From an uncultured Clostridium sp. (GTDB taxonomy: Bacteria; Bacillota; Clostridia; TANB77; CAG-508), in the NCBI GenBank assembly GCA_946565805.1, contig CAMNWO010000008.1, positions 1 to 64,000 of the forward strand: a DNA stretch of 64,000 nt, given 5' to 3'. The stretch's first letter is position 1; every line of letters begins with the position of its first letter. Under the pieces are notes generated by a model. The model was not told the origin of the DNA. It saw nothing but the letters and a program-made list of their open reading frames with translations, and did not search any database. This document shows, one piece after another, positions 1 to 10,591 of the stretch. The position numbers and the translations under genes were made by a program.

Positions 1-1300
1 ATCCCCACAACCTCTAATTCGAGATGGAAATTTGTTACCTGGCATAGCTCCGTATTCTTCGTACGGCTTAGCTTCTCCAATGTTTACCATTAAATTGTTT
101 ATAATAGTAGTTATTCCTATGCTTCCTGCATGACTATAACCATTAGCATACACATTTGTTGTTGCTATTTCTTTATCTGATGTAAAAGTATATGTGTTTT
201 GTCCGTTTGGAAATTCAAAACTTTTTACGACTTTATTTTCTGCATCTCTAAAATCTACAGCGGGGTTATTTTCTCCGCCTGGCGTATAGTCCTTCCAACT
301 AACTGTTATTTTTGTGCCTGCTGGAATTGGCTCAGGATATTTTTTTTGTTGACTGCCGTGTAAAATTATAATTTTTTGGTACATTTAGTAAGTTATATCC
401 TTCTCTCGTCTCTTGCCATGTATTTCCATTAATCTGCAACTTCTTAAACGTCATATCAGCACTATCTTCTAGTGTTACGTTTTCTCCACTAACTTGTCCG
501 CTCGGTAACGTATTCTTTAAGTCTGTGTTCTCTTCTTTTAGTCTTTTACATTCTGCTTTTAATGTTGCTATTTCTGTGTTTTGTTCTGTTTGTTCTTGTT
601 GTATATCTAATATGTCTTGTTTTATTTTAGTGTCATCGTATACTCCATCTTCTCCTTTTAAACTAATTAAAAACTCTTCTTCGGTTCCTACATTTCCTTT
701 ATCTAGCCAAATTTGATAAGCAGATTTCCCATTAATACCGTTTGTACCATTTAGTTCTCCTGCATCATATTTTTCTTGAAATGTTTCTCCATCTTCAAAG
801 GTAATTTCACTAGCTTTATATTCTGGCTTATTGTCTTGTTTTGCCCAATCTGGCACCATTGGTATTTCTTCTTTGTTTGCTTTATCTTTTTTTAAATTTG
901 AAACTTCATTCTCTATTTTACTAATATTTTGACTGAACGTTTGAATTATATCAACATGTAATGCTTGTTCTATTTCTTCTGTGGCATTTATGCTAGCTGA
1001 TACATTAACTGTAAATATATTAGATTTGAAAACAATAGTATCGTTATCTACAATCTTTTTTAATACTATTTGTGTTTTTATTTTTCCATATCTGGCAATA
1101 CTTCTTGTTATTACATATTGATTGTTTTGTATTAAATCAGCACACTTCTCACCTTTAATCTGAAATTCTATATATTTATTGAACTCTTTAAATTCTTCTG
1201 GAAATTCAAACTCTAACGTTTCAACTTTATTTTCAGAATCATTACCAATTTTTGAGTTTTCTTTATAAACTTCTCTATTTCTATATATAATTATTTTCAA
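1..1300 (-). CDS. Phage tail/fibre protein, partial, read through a +1 shift at CGG
   Basis: The gene starts at a TTG (1298-1300) behind an AGGAGG site; an upstream in-frame ATG at 1348 lies inside a terminator hairpin and has no such site. The N-terminal half looks like a phage receptor-binding or baseplate protein, with a coiled-coil region and a short collagen-like GTNGINGKS stretch. The zero frame ends soon after codon 315, a CGG (356-358), giving a tail of ...TRQSTKKIS. Skipping the C gives T-G-S-Q-Q and then 119 codons open to the window edge, including PEPIPAGTKITVSW and GENNPAVDF, typical of phage tail proteins. The full frame is at least 433 aa, and its end is outside the window. It is the last visible gene of the late operon. 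I am confident of the frame join and less so of the exact tail role. Confidence 0.75.
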
Positions 1301-1322
1301 ATTGTACCTCCTGTTTAAAATA

Positions 1323-1355
1323 AAAGAAGGTATCTCTATGTTTGACACCTTCTTT
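1323..1355 (-). terminator. Stem-loop between tail genes
   Basis: AAAGAAGGT and ACCTTCTTT form a hairpin with a T-rich stretch after it on the minus strand. It lies between the 126-aa gene and the TTG start of the tail gene, so it may be a partial terminator or processing site. Confidence 0.5.
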
Positions 1356-1399
1356 ACCTTATAATCTAGCTTATTATTTTTTCTTTATGAAACTCTAAA

Positions 1400-1780
1400 T
1401 TAATCTAAAATTTTCTTATTCTTTTTTAATATTATAATAATTAAAATCACAACAGTTAATATATAGACACTACTACTTATAATTATAATATTTCTCAATT
1501 TGTGTAATTCTTCATTATTCTTTGTTATCGATTCTCTATTTGAACTTATTTTTTGTTTCAAATCATCAATCTCTTTTTTTTCAAATGTTTCATCTATAAT
1601 CGTCCTAGCACTCTGTGCTTTTTCCCCATCTGTTGAATTTTGATATGGAATTTCAGTTGTTACTCCATGTTCTTTTTTCCATTTTTCATAATAATTATCA
1701 AATGAAGATGTATTATTCTCTGCAAAAGAAATGGTAAATACGCTCATAACTATAATAAATGTTAATATTATTTTTTTCAT
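1400..1780 (-). CDS. Small phage protein with signal peptide and C-terminal membrane helix
   Basis: A 126-aa protein that I do not recognise by name. Residues 1-20 form a signal peptide (hydrophobic, ending SFA), residues about 70-95 are coiled coil, and residues about 97-118 are a transmembrane helix followed by KKNKK. Right after the predicted cleavage site is SSFDNYYEKWKKEHGV, which closely matches the N-terminus of the neighbouring 1606-aa virion protein (SSFDEYYNQWKKDNNV). The start follows AAGGAGG. It may be a membrane-anchored virion or lysis-related protein, but this is a guess. Confidence 0.6.
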   Translation of the reverse strand: MKKIILTFIIVMSVFTISFAENNTSSFDNYYEKWKKEHGVTTEIPYQNSTDGEKAQSARTIIDETFEKKEIDDLKQKISSNRESITKNNEELHKLRNIIIISSSVYILTVVILIIIILKKNKKILD

Positions 1781-1851
1781 ACATGTTCCTCCTTTTGAAT
1801 GAATTATATCACAATATTTTATTATTTTTGTCGAATTTTGTCGACAACTTT

Positions 1852-4800
1852 TTATTTATACCCTAAACTATCCCATATTTCTTTTTTTCGTGTAGCAGAT
1901 AAATTTAATCCATTTATGTAACTATAAATCGCTTGTTTATAATTCTTGTCTGGATACCCTGCTTTTGCAAATAATATAGCTTTTTCTCCAGAACTTAAGT
2001 TTAGACTATTTATATAATTAGCAACTGCCTTTTTTTTGCTTCCTGATATAGTTTTACCATTTTTATTTCTCTCACTTTTTATACTCCCTATATTTTGTGC
2101 AAACTTCATGAACTCATCTTGATTTATCCCTAAGTCTTGTATGTCTTGCACATCATCACGGCTTATGTTAGATTGAAAAAATGTATCGCTTTTATTTAAA
2201 GCGAAATAATCGGTGTATGCTTCTTCGGATTTTTCTAACCTTGATAGTGTCCCTACAGTCTCTGGATTCTTACTAGTTGTAATCAATGATAGCATTTTGT
2301 TTTTTTGTTCATCATTTACATTCATTTTCATAATTGCTAGCGCTTTCTGTCCCTGACTACTACCTTCTATTGTTTTCCCGTCTACATCTTTCTTACCTTC
2401 AATTTTATTTACGTCATACCATTGAATTAAAGTATTTTTTGAAAATCCTTGTTTTAAGAGTTTCTCATACTCTTCTTTTTCTGTTATTCCATCTTTTTTT
2501 TCAGTTTCTGAAAATATATCGCTTTTATAAATTTCCCATTTTTGGTCTGTAGAAATAGGAAGATTTTTTATAATTTTAGTCTTAGTCTCTTTGCTTTTAG
2601 CCTTGCTATTTACTTTTTCATCCCTGTCTGCTATATATTTTTTCAATATATCATAATCTATTTCACTGTTTTTGTATAGTTTAGTATCTTTAGCATTTAA
2701 GGATTTAAAACCTCCATCTACATATTCTTTTGCCTTTGGTAAAGCGTATTTGCCAAATACACCAGCCTTTATATAATCTCCTGCATTTGGGTTTTCTACT
2801 GGAAATCGTAAAGTTTCCTCTCCTTTGCTGTCAACACTATAACTTCCGCCTTGATTAACAGTTTGGATTCCTTCTACACTTTTCTTTATTTGTCCTCCAC
2901 CAAATGGCGGTAATAAATAATATAAAGGCTTAGAAAGTTCTTTTCCTATTGTATTCATAGCCTTATTAGAATCCATTTCTCCTGTTGCTAAGCCGATTCC
3001 TGCTTTTGTTAAATTGAGTACATTTGGAATAGCACCATTTACTGGTACCCTTCCTCCACCAACTAAACCTCCAACAAAAGGCAACTGTTCTGTTATTTCA
3101 GTTCCTATATTAGCAACTTTATCATATGTTTTCATATCTTTATCAGTTATAGTCTTGTATGATGAAAAAACTAGATCAATTGGACTATAAGCTGGTTTTC
3201 TACCTGTGATTTTTTCGCTAACTTCATTGTATGCCCACGCTCCTACAAACATCTTAAAAAAAGCTAAAGCAATACCTGCCAATCCTTTTTCAGCTAAATC
3301 TCTAGGTAGGTCTTTGAACATATATCTATATTGATTATTAACCTCTAATTGAAATTGTGTAAACATTTTTGTAACAGGATTTTTTTCTTCAAATTTTGTA
3401 GGTAACGCACCTTTACTTCTATCAGCAATAACATTTCGTGCAAATTGGTCTGCATTTTTTATTGCTTCTGATTCAGACATTCCATTTTGGATATTTTCAA
3501 AATATTTTCCTCTAACAACAATATTCGATGTAACTTCGTCTATTGCATTAAATAGAAAGCTAGTTTTATCGCTAATCTTTTCTAATGATGTCTTATATAA
3601 TTTCTCCGATTGATTTAGTCTACTCGTTAAAAATGCTGATTTATCAACAAATCCATCATTATTTGCATATGATTTTACTGTATCTATAATTGCTCTTCCC
3701 ATATTTTTAGTGCTAACCTGAGAATATGCTTGAGTAATAGGTATAAAGTTTGTTATAGCACTTCCTATATTAAGTCCTACAGCATTTGCACCAAATCTGT
3801 TTTCTATAGCATTAACTGTACTATATATACTTCTTCCTGCTGATTGTTCTATACTTCTATCTGCTTCGCTTTTTTTGTTTGCTAATGCATTTGTGTACCT
3901 TCTTAACTCTGTTACAAGATTAGGCATAGGATTATTTGTTTGTTCTAATACTTTATCTAGCAATACTTGTTTTTCATCTTCATATAAAGTCTCATCATTA
4001 AGTATATTATCTATTCTTTCTTGAACTCCCTTTTCTGAATATTGATATCTTATTTCGTTTTCTAGTCCTCTTAATTTTTGAATGTTGTCTGTATGAAATA
4101 TGTTGTCTGATGCTTGAGAAATATATGTATCAAATCCTTTTAATGCGTTATAATCTGTTTTATTGTTCTTTCTTTCTAATGTGCTTTTATTCCATGTTTT
4201 TCCTGGTACAAATTGTTCAGTTATACCTGCAATATCAGTAGGTAGTGGTCTTTTATCTATCTTAAAGCCTAACTTATTTAAAACCTTTTCTGTTTTAGTT
4301 TCTGGCATATAGTCAATAAAATGAGGAAAATATCCCTTTCTATATGGCTTTTCTTTGTATCCATTTTCTTTTAAAGTTTTATTTTCTAACTCAAATAGTT
4401 CGTCATATATTTTTCTAAATTCTTCAATTGCATTATTTACTTTTTCTTGGTTTATCTTTCCATTCTCTGTATTTTTATTTATTTTTGATGCTATTTCATT
4501 TCTTTTAAGAATATCTTCTCGATTTCCTTTATTAAAGTCGGGATTATATTTTTTTTCTCCTAAAAACTGTACCGCTTCTGATTCGTATTTGTTTAAATCG
4601 AATTGCCTTATTCTATCATTATAATTGTTTATGAATTTTTGCTTTTCTGCCTCAGAAGTATGTATTGGTTCAAAATATGTATCATTTATCTTTTTGGCCT
4701 CTGCCTTATCTGGAATAATGTCATACATATTTCTTTCCATAGTTTCCAATTGATATCTAATTCCACTTTTTTTGTCCTTCCATGTAGATATGTTTTCTAT

Positions 4801-6672
4801 GTTTTCTCTTGCTATTTCTCTATTGTTTCGAATTGTTTCATGTCTTGTTGGAAATTTTCCTTCTTGTGCGATGTCCTTTTCAAGCAAATTAATAGAACTA
4901 GATCCCTCTAGTTCTTGATTATTTTTCTCAAATGTTGAATTGCTTGATGTTCTGTCATTATATGCTTGTATCTTATTATATAATCTATCATTTGCTGTTG
5001 CTGTTGTTCTGTTTTCAAGTTGGTTCCTATTATCATCCATGCTTCTTTTGAAAAGTTCAGTTCTCTCATTAGATTCATTAATTCCTGCTCTGTTTTCGTT
5101 ATTTCCATTATAGCCTTCCTCCCATTTTTTAACACTATTGCTATCTGTGTTGTCAATTCCTATATTATCCCAACTTTCAACAAATTTAATAGGTATTTCA
5201 TTCATGCCAAGTTCTTTTGCTATTTGCAACCTATGATTTCCATTTTCTATTGATATACTTCCATCGTTATTTTTTACCAATTCTATTGGAGTTTGTATAC
5301 CATTTTTTGATATATCTTCTCTTAAATCCATAATTTGTTCTTGTTTTCTATATCCACCTTCTGTCTGTAGTGACAAAAGTTCTTCTATTGGGACATTTTT
5401 AGTCTCTCCTAAAACAATATTATTATACAATGTTTTTTCACTATTGGCAAGACTGTTGTTTATTTGTCCTATATTTCCATTTTGGATCGTTTCATTTTGC
5501 AATTGAGTAATTTGATTTTGGGTGGTATTCTGTTGCAAATCTATGTTTTGATTTTTGCTAACAATATTTTCTAATCCTTTTAGTCCATTTTGTGAATTGT
5601 TATTGAATGTTTCTCCTACATTTATATCTGTATATTTATTGTTTTTAAACTTCGAACCTACTCCACCTATTATTCCAGACACACCACCAGTTATCATAGA
5701 AGTTACTGCTCCATCTATTCCACTTTTCAAAAACCTTTGTTCAATGTTTTCCCAATTAGCTTTATCTTTACCAGCTGTTTTTTCTGCTACTAATTCACTT
5801 AAAGGTTCTACAATGGCTTCTTCTAGAAAATTTTCTGCTATATCTAGTCCATAATTTACTAAAGCTCCTTTTATATTCTTTTTCAACAATTGTTTCCCTA
5901 CATTTGTTGTTAATTTCCCCCCTAGTGCTTCTAATGAACCTTCAATTATTCCCATTGTCCCTGAATACATTTTTGCTTGGTCTTCTGACATTCCTCTTTG
6001 TTTTGCATCATCATAATAATTCCCCGTAGCTGAAGAAATGAAATATGTAGATCCTAATCCTCCTCCAACCATTCCTGGTAACATCTGACCTATTGCAGGA
6101 ACTATATCTCTCGCAATATATTTTCCTACTGGACTATTTATGCTTTCCGCATTTTTTTGAATTTTTTCTTGATTTTGTATTTTTTTATTATCAATCTTCT
6201 TGGTTGTTTTTTCGCTTTCTTTTCTTATTTGCTCTCCAGTAATAAGTGGATTGTTTATTGCTTCTTCTAATTTTGCTTTTTTTTCCGAATCGTTTTCGTT
6301 TTCAATTCTATTTTGCAAAAAAATCTTATCTTGTTCATTCCAAAAGTCCAATCTATCTGCTTGTGTGTTTGTAATAGCTCTACCTATTGTTTGCCCTGCA
6401 CTCCTAATTCCATTTTGCATTGACAACCATCCATTTTCAATTGTTTTACCAATTGAATCTAATATATTTCTATCTTTTTTGGGTCCATATTTTTTACTTT
6501 CAGGCTTTTGGGATATCATTGTTTTTTGGCTCATCTTAGGCATAATTACATTATCAATATAGTTGTTGGCACTTGTTGATATTTCCTTTGCTGAAGTTGG
6601 TAAATATGCTTTTTCTTCTTTTACATTATTATCTTTTTTCCATTGATTGTAATATTCATCAAACGAAGACAT
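1852..6672 (-). CDS. Giant virion-associated protein (1606 aa) with ParB/Srx-like domain
   Basis: This is the largest phage gene and sits among structural genes. The N-terminus carries the SFDxYYxxWKK motif. Residues about 185-340 contain Gly-rich hydrophobic stretches that could insert in or cross a membrane. Residues about 415-500 look like a ParB/sulfiredoxin-type domain (VPIEELLSLQ, then IENGNHRLQIAKEL). The middle is helical, a second hydrophobic region lies near residues 1100-1160, and the C-terminus has two related helical repeats ending in NGLNLS-type segments. The layout resembles the ejected internal or large polyvalent proteins of podovirus-like phages. It has a good AGGAGG site, and I saw no CGG codon in 1606 codons. 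Confidence 0.65.
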   Translation of the reverse strand: MSSFDEYYNQWKKDNNVKEEKAYLPTSAKEISTSANNYIDNVIMPKMSQKTMISQKPESKKYGPKKDRNILDSIGKTIENGWLSMQNGIRSAGQTIGRAITNTQADRLDFWNEQDKIFLQNRIENENDSEKKAKLEEAINNPLITGEQIRKESEKTTKKIDNKKIQNQEKIQKNAESINSPVGKYIARDIVPAIGQMLPGMVGGGLGSTYFISSATGNYYDDAKQRGMSEDQAKMYSGTMGIIEGSLEALGGKLTTNVGKQLLKKNIKGALVNYGLDIAENFLEEAIVEPLSELVAEKTAGKDKANWENIEQRFLKSGIDGAVTSMITGGVSGIIGGVGSKFKNNKYTDINVGETFNNNSQNGLKGLENIVSKNQNIDLQQNTTQNQITQLQNETIQNGNIGQINNSLANSEKTLYNNIVLGETKNVPIEELLSLQTEGGYRKQEQIMDLREDISKNGIQTPIELVKNNDGSISIENGNHRLQIAKELGMNEIPIKFVESWDNIGIDNTDSNSVKKWEEGYNGNNENRAGINESNERTELFKRSMDDNRNQLENRTTATANDRLYNKIQAYNDRTSSNSTFEKNNQELEGSSSINLLEKDIAQEGKFPTRHETIRNNREIARENIENISTWKDKKSGIRYQLETMERNMYDIIPDKAEAKKINDTYFEPIHTSEAEKQKFINNYNDRIRQFDLNKYESEAVQFLGEKKYNPDFNKGNREDILKRNEIASKINKNTENGKINQEKVNNAIEEFRKIYDELFELENKTLKENGYKEKPYRKGYFPHFIDYMPETKTEKVLNKLGFKIDKRPLPTDIAGITEQFVPGKTWNKSTLERKNNKTDYNALKGFDTYISQASDNIFHTDNIQKLRGLENEIRYQYSEKGVQERIDNILNDETLYEDEKQVLLDKVLEQTNNPMPNLVTELRRYTNALANKKSEADRSIEQSAGRSIYSTVNAIENRFGANAVGLNIGSAITNFIPITQAYSQVSTKNMGRAIIDTVKSYANNDGFVDKSAFLTSRLNQSEKLYKTSLEKISDKTSFLFNAIDEVTSNIVVRGKYFENIQNGMSESEAIKNADQFARNVIADRSKGALPTKFEEKNPVTKMFTQFQLEVNNQYRYMFKDLPRDLAEKGLAGIALAFFKMFVGAWAYNEVSEKITGRKPAYSPIDLVFSSYKTITDKDMKTYDKVANIGTEITEQLPFVGGLVGGGRVPVNGAIPNVLNLTKAGIGLATGEMDSNKAMNTIGKELSKPLYYLLPPFGGGQIKKSVEGIQTVNQGGSYSVDSKGEETLRFPVENPNAGDYIKAGVFGKYALPKAKEYVDGGFKSLNAKDTKLYKNSEIDYDILKKYIADRDEKVNSKAKSKETKTKIIKNLPISTDQKWEIYKSDIFSETEKKDGITEKEEYEKLLKQGFSKNTLIQWYDVNKIEGKKDVDGKTIEGSSQGQKALAIMKMNVNDEQKNKMLSLITTSKNPETVGTLSRLEKSEEAYTDYFALNKSDTFFQSNISRDDVQDIQDLGINQDEFMKFAQNIGSIKSERNKNGKTISGSKKKAVANYINSLNLSSGEKAILFAKAGYPDKNYKQAIYSYINGLNLSATRKKEIWDSLGYK

Positions 6673-6684
6673 TTTTACCTCCTT

Positions 6685-7509
6685 TTACAGTCCAACTGTA
6701 TTAAATATATAACTAGCCTCTGCTTGATTTAGCTTTCCGTTATTAACTAATGCCGCTATTGTGTTTTTTGATTGATTCAATACCGCATTATTAACTTTTC
6801 CAGATATTCCACTCTTATTTTTTAAGTTTAATAAATTGTTTGCAACTGATCTTGCATAATCACTTATAGTATTGCTAGAATCACTGAATGATACTGAGGA
6901 ACTTCCGCCCGAGCTTCTTCCAGAACCTGAGCTTGACCTTGCTGCCGCTTGTCTTTGCAATGCTATTTCAGCTTCCCATCTGCGTTTTTCTTCTTCTCTT
7001 TGTTTTTCTGCCGTATACTCGTCATTTAATTTATATAAGTTTTCTAACATTCTTTCTTGTTCTTGTTTTGCAATCTTTGCTAACTCTATATTGCTTGTCT
7101 CTTTTGCTTTTGCAATGTTATTGTTTATATTGGCAAATATATTGTCATAATTTGTTTTTGTGTTAGTATATCTGTTCTGATACGTGTTATTTGCTCCTAT
7201 TAAAGAACTTTCAGAATATCCGCTATTTCCTAAACCTATTCTATTGGAATTACTACTTTGAGTGCTGTATGGATTTATTGCTTTTGCATAATCAATATAT
7301 GCTGCTTGACCTTCTTTGATAAATTCGTTATTCTGTTTTTGTCTCTCTCTTTCATAATCAGAAATAGTTTGATTTAATTGTGAATTTATAATATCTCTAT
7401 CTTTATTGGCACTTTCTGATATAAATTGGTTGGCAGCATTTAATTTGTTTATGTAATTATCATTTAATCCCATATTTCTTGCTAAATTTTCAATATTGTA
7501 ATTACTCAT
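6685..7509 (-). CDS. Phage virion protein, coiled coil (internal/ejected type)
   Basis: A 274-aa, strongly helical protein. The first 190 residues are rich in Asn, Gln and Lys with an EEKRRWEAEIALQRQAAA coil. A Ser/Gly-rich linker (SSSGSGRSSGGSSS) follows, then a small helical C-terminal domain (NLLNLKNKSGISGK). It lies 12 bp upstream of the 1606-aa gene, in the position where podovirus-like phages keep internal core proteins. The start follows AGGAAAG. Function is inferred from position and composition only. Confidence 0.55.
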   Translation of the reverse strand: MSNYNIENLARNMGLNDNYINKLNAANQFISESANKDRDIINSQLNQTISDYERERQKQNNEFIKEGQAAYIDYAKAINPYSTQSSNSNRIGLGNSGYSESSLIGANNTYQNRYTNTKTNYDNIFANINNNIAKAKETSNIELAKIAKQEQERMLENLYKLNDEYTAEKQREEEKRRWEAEIALQRQAAARSSSGSGRSSGGSSSVSFSDSSNTISDYARSVANNLLNLKNKSGISGKVNNAVLNQSKNTIAALVNNGKLNQAEASYIFNTVGL

Positions 7510-7598
7510 TTTACTTTCCTTTCTTCTATTTTTTCTTCTAAAATTATAATTTTATCTTTCAGTTTTCAAATAGGAAGTTTATACGTTTTGTTTTCTTC

Positions 7599-8063
7599 CT
7601 ATCTCCATAGTACTTTTGATATGGCTAAATCCACATATTCAGCTGTACTATTTTGTATATATCCATTTGTAAAATCTATGTATGCACTAGCTCTTCCATC
7701 TGTAGATGGAGTAGGTTTACAATACGCATTTAACCACATTTTTGACATCTCTCGCGGATAATATATTTGCACATAACTAGTGTCAGATACTCTAAATATC
7801 ACTATAACTTCACTAGCGTTTTTTATATCTTCTATTGTGGTATTTTGATTGTAAGACAAATTCACGTCTTGACTTTTCCATTCAATTCTATTTTTTATTC
7901 CTTCAACTTCAGCATCATTTAGCGAATCTATTAATTGATTAAAATGTTCTTTTATTATTTTATTGCCTTCATCCCATTTCTTTTTCAGTTCTTCAGGTGT
8001 TAAATTGGGAGTATCTGGCAATGTTTGATGTATTTCTACATTTTCAGTTATTTTATTTAACAT
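7599..8063 (-). CDS. Phage structural protein, neck/tail region
   Basis: A 154-aa protein. The first 60 residues form a helical segment with TPEELKKKWDEGNKIIKEHF, common at the N-terminus of small phage tail or fibre-associated proteins. The rest is beta-rich and ends in ISKVLWR. It is in the late operon, 22 bp after the preceding gene. The name is positional; I cannot assign a finer role. Confidence 0.5.
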   Translation of the reverse strand: MLNKITENVEIHQTLPDTPNLTPEELKKKWDEGNKIIKEHFNQLIDSLNDAEVEGIKNRIEWKSQDVNLSYNQNTTIEDIKNASEVIVIFRVSDTSYVQIYYPREMSKMWLNAYCKPTPSTDGRASAYIDFTNGYIQNSTAEYVDLAISKVLWR

Positions 8064-8085
8064 ATCTATTTCCTTTCTTGTATGA

Positions 8086-9969
8086 TTATTTCACATATCC
8101 ACCAATAAAAGCTTCTAGCGTTGCACCAAACAACCCAAAAGGTTTATCTATCTCATCTGAATAAAATATTAATGATATATGTGTCCATTTTTTTTCTTTT
8201 ATTTTGTACTTCATATATGCTTTTTCTTGTGTATTATATGTAAAATCTATATATGAAAATTTTGCATAAGAAAAACCACTAGCGTTAAATCTAGTGATTT
8301 CCTTCTCATTTAATTTATTAGTTATCTCTTTTAATTTGCATATAGAACCAGGAATGGTTTTTAAATTTGCAATCCCACCTCTTTTATTAGTTGTTTTTAC
8401 ATGATTTTCGCTTCCAAAACTGTCACTTGGAGTTTGCCATTGGCTATATATTAATCTGCCATCGTCATTATATATGCCATCAACAAATTTTGCTACAGTA
8501 CCATTTTCTGTTCCAAAGAACAAACTTCCATCATACTCTTTCAACAATATTGCTCTTTTAAATTCTCCATTGACAATATCACCGATGTTATCCCAATAAT
8601 ACCATTCATACTCTTGCTGTTGTGTTCCTTTATTAATGTATTTTTGCCTATTGTCAGCTAAATAAATGTGTCCGTTTATAAGACACATTAAATACCCTTT
8701 CCATTGTTCAAGGTGTATATCTTTTAACTCTGGTTCATTTACTAACTTTCCATCTACCATGCTTGACTTATGTTCTATACTTCTTTCTAATCCAAGGTTT
8801 AGTTTTGTGAAACTTTCTAAACCTAATTTCGAGATAAACACAGGTTCATCTAAGAAATTTTTAGCCCCCCACATAGATATACAGCCTATTCCTGCTAAAC
8901 CTTGCTTTGTTGGATATGTTGTTTCATCCATTTCTTCTGTTTTTATTTCTTTAGGTGTATGATAATAAACAACTGCATCTTGTTGATCGTCTGATTTTAT
9001 AACTAGTATACTATCTCCTACATGTAGCAAAGAAGTAATTGGAATGTTATCACTTCCATCTTGATAATATGCTAGGTCTGATACATAAGTAGGATCATTT
9101 AACATGGAATTGAAAATAGCATTTGGGAACTGTGAATTACCACTAAAAAATATTCTATTGTCAAATATACAACTTAATAGGCATTTCTTTATTCTTAAAG
9201 CATAATCTTTAACAGTTTTTGAGAATGTTATAATTACATTGTCTTGTCCTTTTGTTGCTGGTGCTGTAGGTGCTGACACAAATGTTACAACACCTGTTCC
9301 TCTATTAACTGAAAAATCAGTTCCTTCTGTTTTTTTCGTTCCATTAATTGTAACTTCTACTTCTGTTGAATCTAATCCATTAGTATCTAAAGTATAGTTT
9401 TTGTCTGTTCCATTTGCCAAAAACGAATTTTTTCGCTTTGATTGTAACAAATTTACTGGTTGGTACAAAGTACCTCCTCCAGATGGATTTCTCGCAATTG
9501 TTGTCATTGGAATACTAGCCCCACTTTCTACTGTCTTTATTTCGTTATCTTCAAAAAATATATAGTTTTTTCCATCATTTATATATAGTTTATCATTGTA
9601 CACAAAAGACCTTGATTTAATTTCTTCCATATTTGAAAATAGCACTGTCATTTCAGACTCTTCTTCTAAAGAAGGATAATTGTCCCATAATAATAGCTTC
9701 GTTCCTGAATGAACTAATACTTTAAGTGATTCTGTTTTTACAAAATGTATTCCATATATCTTTCCACTTAATTGTAATAAATTTATAAAGCCTGGTCTAG
9801 TTTCTATTGCCTGTCCTAAGCTTGAATTATAATTTTTGTACATATTAACACAATTAGGACTTCTATTTAATTGTACCATTGTACTGTCAGAAGTAAAATC
9901 CACACCAGCAAAATTATTATATACTCTTGTTTTTGGCGTTTTGGGTGTAAAATTTGGTATATTTGCCAT
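8086..9969 (-). CDS. Phage tail/neck stabilisation protein (P22 gp10-like position)
   Basis: A 627-aa protein starting at the ATG at 9967-9969 behind AAAGGAG; a longer form from 9996 would overlap the upstream gene without a ribosome site. It is beta-rich, with an N-terminus (NFAGVDFTSDSTMVQLNRSPNC) like large podovirus neck or tail-hub proteins that form a propeller-like body. Around residues 180-240 is an Ig-like insert (VEVTINGTKKTEGTDFSV). Its place between the connector-type gene and the internal proteins fits a tail accessory protein. Confidence 0.55.
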   Translation of the reverse strand: MANIPNFTPKTPKTRVYNNFAGVDFTSDSTMVQLNRSPNCVNMYKNYNSSLGQAIETRPGFINLLQLSGKIYGIHFVKTESLKVLVHSGTKLLLWDNYPSLEEESEMTVLFSNMEEIKSRSFVYNDKLYINDGKNYIFFEDNEIKTVESGASIPMTTIARNPSGGGTLYQPVNLLQSKRKNSFLANGTDKNYTLDTNGLDSTEVEVTINGTKKTEGTDFSVNRGTGVVTFVSAPTAPATKGQDNVIITFSKTVKDYALRIKKCLLSCIFDNRIFFSGNSQFPNAIFNSMLNDPTYVSDLAYYQDGSDNIPITSLLHVGDSILVIKSDDQQDAVVYYHTPKEIKTEEMDETTYPTKQGLAGIGCISMWGAKNFLDEPVFISKLGLESFTKLNLGLERSIEHKSSMVDGKLVNEPELKDIHLEQWKGYLMCLINGHIYLADNRQKYINKGTQQQEYEWYYWDNIGDIVNGEFKRAILLKEYDGSLFFGTENGTVAKFVDGIYNDDGRLIYSQWQTPSDSFGSENHVKTTNKRGGIANLKTIPGSICKLKEITNKLNEKEITRFNASGFSYAKFSYIDFTYNTQEKAYMKYKIKEKKWTHISLIFYSDEIDKPFGLFGATLEAFIGGYVK

Positions 9970-9982
9970 TTGAGACTCCTTT

Positions 9983-10564
9983 CTAAATATTAACAATTGA
10001 ATTTATAGTAATCGTGCTTGTGTCTTTCTTCTCTTGTGCACTTCTCATCAATTGTTCAATTTTTGCATTATATTTCGCCTCAAATGCAGTATAGTTTGCT
10101 GATACATCACTCATTAATACGCTACTTGCTACATAGTATGGTAGTGCCATTTGTGCATCCAAATCAAGTTCAAACTCATAATCCTCTGCATTATCTTCTG
10201 TTATTTCTTCGGGAATTGCATAATATTCTAGTTCAAATTTTCCCAAGCATTTTTTATAAATTTTTAATTTATCTTTTTGAATGTAGTATTTTAAGTTGTT
10301 ATTATTTGTAGTAAAATATCTTAATTTCTTCTCTTGCATAAAATCATCTGGTAGTCCTATTGACTTATATTCTTCATCTACTACTTCTTCATTTTTAAAT
10401 TCAAATACTTTTTCTATTTTTTTTATTTGAGCAACTTCAAAAAGTGCTGTGTTGAATAAGCCGTTTAGCTTTTGTTTTATTTCTTCATCTTCTGTAGGCT
10501 CTTTATTTTCTGAATATTCATCTATTAATTGCATTGCAATATTTTTTAATTCTTTTAAATACAT
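9983..10564 (-). CDS. Phage head-tail connector protein
   Basis: A 193-aa protein with a helical N-terminus (LKNIAMQLIDEYSE), a central PDDFMQEKKLRYFTTN beta region and a C-terminal helix with ALPYYVASSVLMSD. This pattern of a small adaptor ending in a helix bundle is common just downstream of capsid genes in podovirus-like phages. It ends 13 bp before the next gene. The assignment rests on position and fold pattern. Confidence 0.5.
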   Translation of the reverse strand: MYLKELKNIAMQLIDEYSENKEPTEDEEIKQKLNGLFNTALFEVAQIKKIEKVFEFKNEEVVDEEYKSIGLPDDFMQEKKLRYFTTNNNNLKYYIQKDKLKIYKKCLGKFELEYYAIPEEITEDNAEDYEFELDLDAQMALPYYVASSVLMSDVSANYTAFEAKYNAKIEQLMRSAQEKKDTSTITINSIVNI

Positions 10565-10591
10565 TCATTTCCCTTCTTTCTTAATAAGCAC

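Noticed and set aside
4355..6562. Long plus-strand open frames opposite the 1606-aa phage gene
   Set aside because: They lack ribosome sites and have the hydrophobic composition typical of antisense shadows of an AT-rich gene.
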